This document shows, piece after piece, positions 23,775 through 30,119 of a stretch of DNA of 31,236 nucleotides; position 1 is the first letter of the stretch; each line of letters opens with the position of its first letter. Source of the DNA: Bacteroidota bacterium. Lineage in GTDB: Bacteria > Bacteroidota > Bacteroidia > Chitinophagales > Chitinophagaceae. Where the stretch lies: assembly GCA_023433755.1 (NCBI GenBank), contig JAEYUA010000247.1, forward strand, positions 1-31,236. The letters run 5' to 3'. Made by a program: the position numbers and the translations under genes. Below the pieces are notes generated by a model. It made no database searches, was not told the DNA's origin, and was given only the letters and a program-made list of their open reading frames with translations.

Positions 23775-24437
23775 TCACACAAACACCCACGCCACCAACA
23801 GCATCAGCGCCCCGCTGAAAAATCCAAAATAAATCTCATGAGGCGTATGATTGGAATCGATCAGCCTGGCCGTCATGGTAAGACCAGCGATGAATAAAGC
23901 GATCGCAATATAGATCCCGAAAGAAACACCGGTCGTGATACCCGCCACGATCATAAAAGCCGACATCACACCTACCGCAATACCGTGCATGCTGATCTTC
24001 ATATAAGCATTCAGGATCAGGCCGAGCGCCGCACCCAAAAAAATACCAAGGCCCAGGAGTTCCGCTTCCATAGGTGCCCCCGGCAGGTTCCTGAATACAT
24101 ACCAGCCCCAGAAATAGAATACCTGGCAGATGACGTATGGAATGATCCGGTCCTTTTGTGTTTTGAGCTGGATGGATTCAATAAAATTCAGGGCTTTAAG
24201 CAGGAGCGTAACCACGAGAGGAAAAAACGCGTAATACATCACGAACATGATCAGCAGTTTGGTGCGCTCCCATGCGGTGGCTTCCAAAAAAAGCCTCAGT
24301 TCAAAAATGATGAACATGCCCAGGTAAACGGGTATGAATACCGGGTGAAAGAGGTAGGAAATGATCCTGGCCGCTATGCGTATGACCGGGTTGTACTCCT
24401 TTTGTTGCATGCCGATGCCCGGGGCAGTTAGGTCCAT
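23775..24437 (-). CDS. PAP2-like integral membrane protein
   Basis: A 220-residue membrane protein with about six hydrophobic helices. It keeps parts of the PAP2 phosphatase signature: KTQKDRIIP (Lys95, Arg97, Pro100) for motif 1, KISMHG (Ser149, His151) for motif 2 and ARLIDSNHTPHEIYFG (Arg191, His197) for motif 3. Motifs 1 and 2 are shorter or altered compared with classical KxxxxxxRP and PSGH. Whether it is an active lipid phosphatase is therefore uncertain. The ATG at 24437 is chosen. An exact -7 box ends three bases before it. It is divergent from the holin-superfamily gene. Confidence 0.82.
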   Translation of the reverse strand: MDLTAPGIGMQQKEYNPVIRIAARIISYLFHPVFIPVYLGMFIIFELRLFLEATAWERTKLLIMFVMYYAFFPLVVTLLLKALNFIESIQLKTQKDRIIPYVICQVFYFWGWYVFRNLPGAPMEAELLGLGIFLGAALGLILNAYMKISMHGIAVGVMSAFMIVAGITTGVSFGIYIAIALFIAGLTMTARLIDSNHTPHEIYFGFFSGALMLLVAWVFV

Positions 24438-24440
24438 ATG

Positions 24441-24448
24441 CAAATGTA
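24441..24448 (-). promoter_or_regulatory. -7 box of the PAP2-like gene
   Basis: On the - strand TACATTTG is an exact TAnnTTTG match with only CAT between it and the ATG, suggesting a leaderless mRNA. It is the exact inverse of the box at 24488. Confidence 0.5.
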
Positions 24449-24472
24449 GGCAGTAAATAAACCATCCCGGGT

Positions 24473-24489
24473 TAAACCTGCCAGGTTTA
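24473..24489. promoter_or_regulatory. palindrome at the divergent promoter
   Basis: TAAACCTG-C-CAGGTTTA is a perfect 8-base inverted repeat with one central base. It overlaps the first bases of the -7 box of the + gene. It could be an operator or a dispersed palindromic element. Confidence 0.5.
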
Positions 24490-24495
24490 CATTTG
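24488..24495 (+). promoter_or_regulatory. -7 box of the holin-superfamily gene
   Basis: TACATTTG matches TAnnTTTG and lies 14 bases before the ATG at 24510. Confidence 0.5.
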
Positions 24496-24509
24496 TTTTA
24501 AACTTAATC

Positions 24510-24860
24510 ATGGGATTTCTCGTAAAAATAATCGTAACCGGGCTGGCTGTTTTTGTTGCAGACTTCCTCCTTAGCGGCGTACAAATCAATGATGACTGGA
24601 AAACGGTGATCATTGTTGCGCTGGTGCTGGCCCTGCTGAATACTTTTGTTAAGCCGGTCCTCATCATTCTCACGATCCCGGTAACGGTCATCACACTTGG
24701 GTTATTCCTTTTAGTGATCAATGCCCTTATGGTGATATGGGCTGATAAATTAATTGATGGATTTACGGTTGACGGATGGGGCTGGGCTCTTTTATTCGCC
24801 CTGATCGTTTCCATTGTGAGCGCCATTTTGAATGGGCTGGCTAAGGAGAAAACGAAATAA
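24510..24860 (+). CDS. phage-holin-superfamily (YvlD-like) membrane protein
   Basis: A 116-residue protein with four hydrophobic segments (about 4-22, 30-48, 52-75, 88-108). The order GFLVKIIVTGLAVFVADFLL, ALLNTFVKPVL, TIPVTVITLGLFLLVINALM and GWALLFALIVSIVSAIL is that of the mycobacterial-type four-helix holin superfamily, which also includes YvlD of Bacillus. In chromosomes these are small envelope proteins of unclear role and not evidence of a prophage. No phage genes are nearby. Confidence 0.88.
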   Translation: MGFLVKIIVTGLAVFVADFLLSGVQINDDWKTVIIVALVLALLNTFVKPVLIILTIPVTVITLGLFLLVINALMVIWADKLIDGFTVDGWGWALLFALIVSIVSAILNGLAKEKTK

Positions 24861-24993
24861 GACCATTCTACACAAATATTTATATTTAGAATATTGTTTA
24901 TATTAACTATTCAAAAGTTATTAGTAAATAACCTAATCCCATTATTTGAGAAAATTTTGAAGGATTGGCTGGCCCTTAACTCCCATTTAATAA

Positions 24994-25710
24994 ATGAAGG
25001 TCAAATTGATAACCATATTATCATTTTTCTTTTTGATGGCTACATGCAAAAACAAAAATGCAGTAGGAATAGATCATCTTCTATTAATAAAAGACCCTAC
25101 TGCCTATGGGATTGCAGATTCCCTGAAATATCTGATTCCTATTTTAGACAGTGTTTTTTATAATGATCAGAAATTTAGATACGATGCACACCTGTCAACG
25201 GAAAGTGAAAAGAAAGCGCATATGAAAGCGTTTTTAGCCAATAGAAATGAAATTGAAAAAATAGATCAGCGCAATCTTCAAATTGTAAAAGGTATTATTG
25301 AAAAGCATGGTTGGTTAGGGACAAAAGATGTGGGATTCAAAGCAAGCCAGACTCTTTTTTCAGTTATTCAGCATGCCGATATTCAAACCCAGGAAGCTTA
25401 CCTGCCTTTGCTGAAAAAAGCTTTCAATGAAGGAAGAATTGCCCCGGCTAATTATGCTATGTACCTGGACAGGATCAGTATGGGGAAGAGAATACCACAG
25501 GTTTATGGAACCCAGTTAACAATGGAAAATAATGTTCCTGAGTTATACCCATTAATGAATGTGGATAGTGTGGATGCTTGGAGAAAATCAGTAGGATGGG
25601 ATTCTATAAAGTTTTATTTAAGAATCTGGAATATTGAATGGGATGCGGAAGTTTATAAAAGAAAACTTCCCTCTCTTAGAGAAAAATATAAGGTCAGGGA
25701 CAGCTTGTAG
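24994..25710 (+). CDS. DUF6624 lipoprotein
   Basis: A 238-residue protein. The start MKVKLITILSFFFLMATC carries a lipobox-like end (Cys18). The C-terminal part fits the DUF6624 pattern: IVKGIIEKHGWLGTKDVGFKASQ, then SVIQHADIQTQEAYLPLL, YLDRISMGKRIPQVYGTQL. The function is unknown. The gene and its upstream stretch (24861-24993) are visibly richer in A and T than their neighbours, with more AAA, ATA and TTA codons. This may point to later acquisition. It stands between the holin-superfamily gene and the E1 gene. Confidence 0.85.
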   Translation: MKVKLITILSFFFLMATCKNKNAVGIDHLLLIKDPTAYGIADSLKYLIPILDSVFYNDQKFRYDAHLSTESEKKAHMKAFLANRNEIEKIDQRNLQIVKGIIEKHGWLGTKDVGFKASQTLFSVIQHADIQTQEAYLPLLKKAFNEGRIAPANYAMYLDRISMGKRIPQVYGTQLTMENNVPELYPLMNVDSVDAWRKSVGWDSIKFYLRIWNIEWDAEVYKRKLPSLREKYKVRDSL

Positions 25711-25746
25711 GTTCATTTCTTCAGAAGATTATTGATAAGTTCTATT

Positions 25747-25753
25747 TTGCATC
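25747..25753 (+). promoter_or_regulatory. -7-like box of the E1 gene
   Basis: TATTTTG lies about 14 bases before the ATG at 25768. No clear -33 is present. Confidence 0.35.
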
Positions 25754-25767
25754 ATTATCCTGCCAAA

Positions 25768-27765
25768 ATGGAATTTCAAAGCAAGGACATCTCCAAAGAC
25801 CAGTTAATTCATATCTACAGAAATCTTTTGTGGCCCCGGCTGATCGAAGAAAAAATGCTGGTGCTGCTGAGGCAGGGCCGCATTTCCAAATGGTTCAGCG
25901 GCATTGGCCAGGAAGCCATTTCCGTTGGCGCCACCCTGGCGTTGCAGGAAGATGAATGGATCATGCCCCTGCACCGCAACCTGGGTGTGTTCACTTCGCG
26001 GAACATGCCGCTGCACAAACTTTTCAAACAATGGCAGGGCGCACAGGATGGTTACAGCAAGGGCCGCGAAAGAAGTTTTCATTTCGGCAACCGTGAACAC
26101 CATATCTGCGGAATGATCTCCCACCTGGGCCCGCAGCTCGCGATAGCCGATGGTGTGGCATTGGCTTATAAACTCCGGAAAGAAAACAAAGTGTCACTTG
26201 CTTTTACAGGTGATGGTGGTACCAGCGAGGGAGATTTTCATGAAGCACTGAATGTGGCTTCGGTATGGGACCTGCCCGTGATCTTCATTATTGAGAATAA
26301 TGGTTACGGACTGAGTACCCCGGTGAATGAACAATTCCGCTGCGCCCAACTGGCTGACCGCGCTAAGGGTTATGGAATGGAAAGCGTGGTGATTGATGGC
26401 AATAATGTGCTGACTGTTTATGATACCATCAAAGGTGTCCGGGAATGGTGCATCGAAAACCAGCGTCCTTACCTGGTAGAATGTATGACCTTCCGCATGC
26501 GCGGGCACGAAGAAGCCAGCGGCACCAAATACGTTCCTAAAGAAATGTTTGATGAGTGGGCCATCAAGGATCCCATCAAAAACTATGAGACCTTTTTGAT
26601 CGCGGGTGGAATATTGTCTGCAGAAGATATCAGCCAGGTCCGTGAAAAAATGAAGGTACAGATTGAAGAGGAACTGCGCATTGGTTTTGACAGCAAGCCA
26701 CTTGTAGTAAAAGCGGAAGATGAATTGAAAGATGTATATGCGCCAGTACCTGCAGGAAATACTGTGAAGTATGATGATACCCGGCTAACGTCAAAGGGTG
26801 ACCGTAACCTGAGATTAATTGATGCCATTAAGGAGGGGATGCACCAAAGCATGCAGCAGCATCCCAACCTGGTGCTGATGGGACAGGACATCGCTGAATA
26901 CGGAGGTGCTTTCAAGATCACGGAAGGATTTGTGAATGAATTCGGGAAAGAAAGAGTGCGTAACACACCTCTTTGCGAGAGCGCTATCGTGGGTGCCTGC
27001 CTGGGTATGTCACTCGAAGGTTTCAAGACCATGATGGAAATGCAGTTCGCTGATTTTGTCACCGTCGGGTTCAACCAGATCATTAATAACCTCGCGAAGA
27101 TCCATTACCGCTGGGGTCAGCATGCCGACGTGGTTATCAGGATGCCTACGGGTGGCGGTGTGGGGGCCGGGCCCTTTCATTCACAGTCAAATGAAGCCTG
27201 GTTTGTCCACACACCTGGTTTAAAAGTGGTTTATCCTTCCACACCCGCGGATGCGAAAGGTTTGCTCATTGCTGCTTTCAATGATCCCAATCCCGTGATG
27301 TATTTCGAGCACAAGGCACTTTACAGGAGTGTTTCCGGTGCTGTACCGGAAGAATACTACGAAGTGGAGATTGGGAAAGCCAGGCAGGTGCAGCAGGGTG
27401 ATGATCTTTCCATCATTACTTATGGGGCAGGTGTTCACTGGGCTGAAGATTATGCATCGGAGCACACGGATTATTCAATCGATATCCTCGACCTGAGAAC
27501 CTTATTGCCTTTGGATTATGAAGCCATTGCTGCCAGCGTAAAAAGAACAGGAAAGGTTTTGATCCTGCATGAAGACAACCATACCGGTGGTATTGGAGGT
27601 GAACTTGCTGCATGGATCGCGGAACATTGTTTTGAATACCTGGATGGTCCTGTTAAACGCTGCGCTTCTTTGGATACACCTATTCCTTTCAACATGGAAC
27701 TGGAGAAAGCTTATATGGCTAAAGCAAGGTTAGCTGGTATGGTGGAGGAGTTGATGGGATATTAA
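25768..27765 (+). CDS. fused alpha/beta 2-oxoacid dehydrogenase E1
   Basis: A 665-residue thiamine-diphosphate enzyme that joins the E1 alpha and beta subunits in one chain. It decarboxylates a 2-oxoacid and passes the acyl group to an E2 lipoyl domain. The alpha part (1 to about 330) has the ThDP/Mg motif starting GDGGTSEGDFHEALN (Gly148) and ending IIENNGYGLS. The beta part (about 345-665) shows GQDIAEYGGAFKITEG, the Glu in PLCESAIVGACLG, FHSQSNEAWFVHTPGLKVV and the C-terminal HEDNHTGGIGGE. Branched-chain or pyruvate-type substrates are both possible. No E2 or E3 gene is adjacent. The start at 25768 (MEFQSKD) is preferred over 25732. A heptamer array begins at its stop codon. Confidence 0.93.
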   Translation: MEFQSKDISKDQLIHIYRNLLWPRLIEEKMLVLLRQGRISKWFSGIGQEAISVGATLALQEDEWIMPLHRNLGVFTSRNMPLHKLFKQWQGAQDGYSKGRERSFHFGNREHHICGMISHLGPQLAIADGVALAYKLRKENKVSLAFTGDGGTSEGDFHEALNVASVWDLPVIFIIENNGYGLSTPVNEQFRCAQLADRAKGYGMESVVIDGNNVLTVYDTIKGVREWCIENQRPYLVECMTFRMRGHEEASGTKYVPKEMFDEWAIKDPIKNYETFLIAGGILSAEDISQVREKMKVQIEEELRIGFDSKPLVVKAEDELKDVYAPVPAGNTVKYDDTRLTSKGDRNLRLIDAIKEGMHQSMQQHPNLVLMGQDIAEYGGAFKITEGFVNEFGKERVRNTPLCESAIVGACLGMSLEGFKTMMEMQFADFVTVGFNQIINNLAKIHYRWGQHADVVIRMPTGGGVGAGPFHSQSNEAWFVHTPGLKVVYPSTPADAKGLLIAAFNDPNPVMYFEHKALYRSVSGAVPEEYYEVEIGKARQVQQGDDLSIITYGAGVHWAEDYASEHTDYSIDILDLRTLLPLDYEAIAASVKRTGKVLILHEDNHTGGIGGELAAWIAEHCFEYLDGPVKRCASLDTPIPFNMELEKAYMAKARLAGMVEELMGY

Positions 27766-27817
27766 GTCAAAAGTCAAAAGGCTGAAGTCTGAAGTCTGAA
27801 GTCTGAAGTCTGAAGTC
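27762..27817. repeat. heptamer tandem array (TGAAGTC)
   Basis: Eight in-register 7-base units begin with the E1 stop codon: TTAAGTC, AAAAGTC, AAAAGGC, then TGAAGTC five times without a change. This is the longest and most uniform array in the window. Confidence 0.9.
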
Positions 27818-27835
27818 TGTTTATTGAAACTACAA

Positions 27836-27919
27836 ACCGCAAAGAACGCAAAGTTCCAGGATTCGATGAAGCTATGGTTCGGAAACGCAAAGAAGACGCA
27901 AAGAAGACGCAAAGAAAAT
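27836..27919. repeat. GCAAAG repeat array interrupted by a REP-like element
   Basis: CGCAAAG occurs at 27838 and, with a 12-base period, at about 27885-27915. Between them lies a palindrome-bounded insert (TTCC...GGAA, 27854-27884) with the core ATTCGATGAAGCTATGG, related to the REP-like family. Confidence 0.65.
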
Positions 27920-27938
27920 TTAACTGTATTTGAAAAAT

Positions 27939-27982
27939 CTCTGCGTAATCTCTTTTTCCTCATTTTCTCTGCGGTGAAAAAA
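27939..27982. repeat. dispersed repeat, CTCTGCG...CTCTGCGGT type
   Basis: This is the second copy of the element at 23559, in the same orientation, ending CTCTGCGGTGAAAAAA. Confidence 0.75.
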
Positions 27983-28016
27983 TTTTAAACAATTCTCAGA
28001 ATCAAATAATCAAGTT

Positions 28017-29051
28017 TCAGACAGACAATGCATACAACAAACCATTCTCACTGCTTATCAACCAAACAACATTTCCATCCAGCACAACCTGGTGAGGGTT
28101 CCATGCTTTCAGATCAATAACCTGTTTAATGGATTTGCTTTTAATATCAAACTTCAACAGCTTATCATCATAACTCAACCAAACCGTTTCCTTATCCGCC
28201 CGGAGGATCTTAGAATAAGCATAACTGTTATCTTCAATCTCCTCAGCCAGTTCATAAAGAGGCATTGAAAAATATTTTTTCTTTTTACTGCCAAGGATTA
28301 CCAGCCTGCCCTCTTCAAGCACGATCGTATGGCTGCCCGTGGTTACCACATCCCGGCTGCCATATACATCCAGTCCCAGTTTCTCAAGTTCACCTACTGA
28401 AACCGTTTTCTGATCATGTGTTAAGAAAGCATATTCGCTAATGCAATCCTTGCCAGATGGAAAATCATATCCTTCTTCTTCCTTGCAGTCTTTTGAAAGT
28501 TTGCCAGCATAATCCATCTCCATCCAGTTTTGTCCTTCTGCATTGGCAATGATCTTATCCTCGAGGTAGTAAGGCCTGGTATCACAACCGTGTGCAATAA
28601 ACCGGAACCAGGCAATGGAATCCGCTGCAAGGTCGTAAGCAAACACATTGCCTGCTTCAAAGATCCCGGTAGCATATAACATGTTGTTTTTTACTATTGG
28701 CTCTGAATCGATACTAAAGTCAAGTGTTTTAGGATGGGTTCCATCCAGGTTCAACCTCATTCCATCTGTTTCTCCTGTATTCATCCACAGGTAATTCGCA
28801 GCGTGGTAAACCTTTGTATTGGATTTATATTTCAAATAATATTTCCAGGCCAGTTGATGATGATTTTTATTGTAGGCATACAAAGTATAGTCATTGGCTT
28901 TGAAATACACCATGCTGTCGTGGATGGTGACAGATGAATAAAAATTTTCGAACTGGGACTTCGTGAATTTTTGCCCGGATTTGAAGATTTCTTTTTGCGC
29001 GGACACAGAAAGGCTGAGCATTACAAGGGCCAGGACAAGCAGTTGTTTCAT
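28017..29051 (-). CDS. secreted beta-propeller-like (PQQ-repeat type) protein
   Basis: A 344-residue exported protein. The signal peptide MKQLLVLALVMLSLSVSA ends near residue 18. The rest is a series of short strands with repeated patterns such as DYTLYAYNKNHHQLAWKYYL, AGNVFAYDLAADSIAWFRF, DKLLKFDIKSKSIKQVIDL and ENGLLYALSV. These fit PQQ-binding-like beta-propeller blades. No catalytic residue can be assigned and the function is unknown. The gene is flanked on both sides by repeat-filled spacers. Confidence 0.8.
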   Translation of the reverse strand: MKQLLVLALVMLSLSVSAQKEIFKSGQKFTKSQFENFYSSVTIHDSMVYFKANDYTLYAYNKNHHQLAWKYYLKYKSNTKVYHAANYLWMNTGETDGMRLNLDGTHPKTLDFSIDSEPIVKNNMLYATGIFEAGNVFAYDLAADSIAWFRFIAHGCDTRPYYLEDKIIANAEGQNWMEMDYAGKLSKDCKEEEGYDFPSGKDCISEYAFLTHDQKTVSVGELEKLGLDVYGSRDVVTTGSHTIVLEEGRLVILGSKKKKYFSMPLYELAEEIEDNSYAYSKILRADKETVWLSYDDKLLKFDIKSKSIKQVIDLKAWNPHQVVLDGNVVWLISSENGLLYALSV

Positions 29052-29100
29052 GGATTGGGTAACGGTTTGGTAAAGATTTTATTTTAAGAAAGATTGATAA

Positions 29101-29121
29101 GTCAAAAGTAAAAATTCAAAA
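29101..29121. repeat. heptamer tandem array (GTCAAAA)
   Basis: The three units are GTCAAAA, GTAAAAA and TTCAAAA, preceded by GATAA. This resembles the - strand reading of the array at 23742, including the GATAA lead-in. Confidence 0.6.
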
Positions 29122-29173
29122 CGGTGGTTTCAAATATTGAATTTCATTAATGACTGGTTGTTTTTTTAGCGTT

Positions 29174-29220
29174 TACTTACCGTCTTCGGTAGCCGATGCT
29201 TCAGCGAAGGACGGTAAGTA
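29174..29220. repeat. palindromic composite repeat
   Basis: TACTTACCGTC (29174-29184) and GACGGTAAGTA (29210-29220) are perfect 11-base inverted arms. Inside, TTCG and CGAA extend the stem past one bulged base. The right side contains AAGGACGGTAAGTAG (29207-29221), identical to 9835-9849. The core, read inversely (CCTTCGCTGAAGC), is related to the REP-like family. Confidence 0.8.
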
Positions 29221-29250
29221 GTGTCTCTATTCAAAACATATGTTCATATC

Positions 29251-29297
29251 CTTGGCGTCTTACCAGCCATAGCTTTAGCCCTTCTTTCTTGGCGGTT
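29251..29297. repeat. CTTGGCG module carrying a REP-like insert
   Basis: CTTGGCG and TTCTTTCTTGGCGGTTA match the element at 15376-15403. Here they are separated by extra bases that contain GCCATAGCTTTAGC, the exact inverse of part of the REP-like element at 18638. Confidence 0.7.
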
Positions 29298-29324
29298 ATT
29301 CTTGCATATCAAAGATTCCCACCC

Positions 29325-29332
29325 TATCTTGC
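29325..29332 (+). promoter_or_regulatory. -7-like box of the outer-membrane protein gene
   Basis: TATCTTGC resembles TAnnTTTG and lies 30 bases before the ATG at 29363. Confidence 0.35.
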
Positions 29333-29362
29333 GCAGTCAAAATTAATTTCAATCAACCCCTT

Positions 29363-29962
29363 ATGAAAAGAATCTTTACACTTGCCCTGGTGGTTTTAGC
29401 AACCCAGGCTTCTTTCGCGCAGGTAGGCAGAGGACAGTTCCTTTTAGGCGGCAACGCTTCCTATGCATCCAGGACAGAAGAAATTCCTAACGGCGACGGG
29501 CAGACCGTTTCCACCCTCTCACTTTCTCCCAACTTCGGATATTTTTTCCTTAGGAAGCTGGCGATTGGTGCCAGGTTCAATTCCACTACAACAAAATATA
29601 CCAGTGGTCAGAATGAAAGACATTCTGTTGCTCCTTTTCTCCGTTACTACGTTTTGCCAAGGTATGGCAAAGTGAATTTTTTCGTTGATGCCAGTTATTC
29701 AAAAGGACTTTATAAAAGCGGAACTGTTGAACGTGATATGGAAGGTTATGGAGTAATGGGCGGCCCCGTGGTTTTCATTGGAAGGAATGTAGGACTTGAG
29801 TTTACTGTAAGTTACCTGGCCGATAGAATGGAAGGTCTTAACTGGTACAAGACAGTTCAGGGTGGTGTTGGCTTGCAGATTCACCTGGGAAATGAAAAGC
29901 TTAAAAAATCAAAGAAGAAAAAGAAAGACGAGGAAGATGAGGATGATGATTGGTGGTTCTAA
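29363..29962 (+). CDS. small outer-membrane beta-barrel protein with charged tail
   Basis: A 199-residue exported protein. The signal peptide MKRIFTLALVVLATQASFA ends near residue 19. Alternating amphipathic strands follow (GQFLLGGNASYASR, TLSLSPNFGYFF, LAIGARFNSTTTKY, VNFFVDASYSKGLY, GGVGLQIHLG), the pattern of an eight-strand outer-membrane barrel. An unusual tail comes after the barrel: a Lys run (KKSKKKKK), an acidic run (DEEDEDDD), then a terminal WWF. The function is unknown. A strong terminator follows 6 bases after the stop. Confidence 0.88.
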   Translation: MKRIFTLALVVLATQASFAQVGRGQFLLGGNASYASRTEEIPNGDGQTVSTLSLSPNFGYFFLRKLAIGARFNSTTTKYTSGQNERHSVAPFLRYYVLPRYGKVNFFVDASYSKGLYKSGTVERDMEGYGVMGGPVVFIGRNVGLEFTVSYLADRMEGLNWYKTVQGGVGLQIHLGNEKLKKSKKKKKDEEDEDDDWWF

Positions 29963-29968
29963 AATATT

Positions 29969-29993
29969 AGCCGGGTTTGCCCGGCTTTTTTTT
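29969..29993 (+). terminator. Rho-independent terminator
   Basis: AGCCGGG (29969-29975) pairs with CCCGGCT (29980-29986) around a TTTG loop, with a T run behind it. Confidence 0.93.
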
Positions 29994-30119
29994 GCCCTTT
30001 TAATCGAACCTGCCCAATTTGTGCTAACTTAAAGGAAACGTGCCCCCTCCAAACGAGTCCTCTCCTTTGAACCCCCCTTTTGTGCCCCCTGGAAGATTGA
30101 CAACCTTTAAAATCTTTTT

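Larger units (their letters stand above)
29052..29362. other. repeat-filled spacer
   Basis: This 311-base gap between divergent genes holds the GTCAAAA array, the composite palindrome, the CTTGGCG module and a -7-like TATCTTGC. No gene is seen. Confidence 0.7.

Noticed and set aside
24510..24860. Holin-superfamily gene as evidence of a prophage
   Set aside because: No other phage genes, attachment sites or integrase are present. Chromosomal members of this four-helix family are common.
24894..25163. Open frame overlapping the start of the DUF6624 gene
   Set aside because: It runs in another frame over the recognised lipoprotein gene, and its sequence looks like a frame shadow.
27762..27817. 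TGAAGTC and the other tandem arrays as CRISPR arrays
   Set aside because: The units are only 7 bases and directly adjoin each other. There are no unique spacers and no cas genes.
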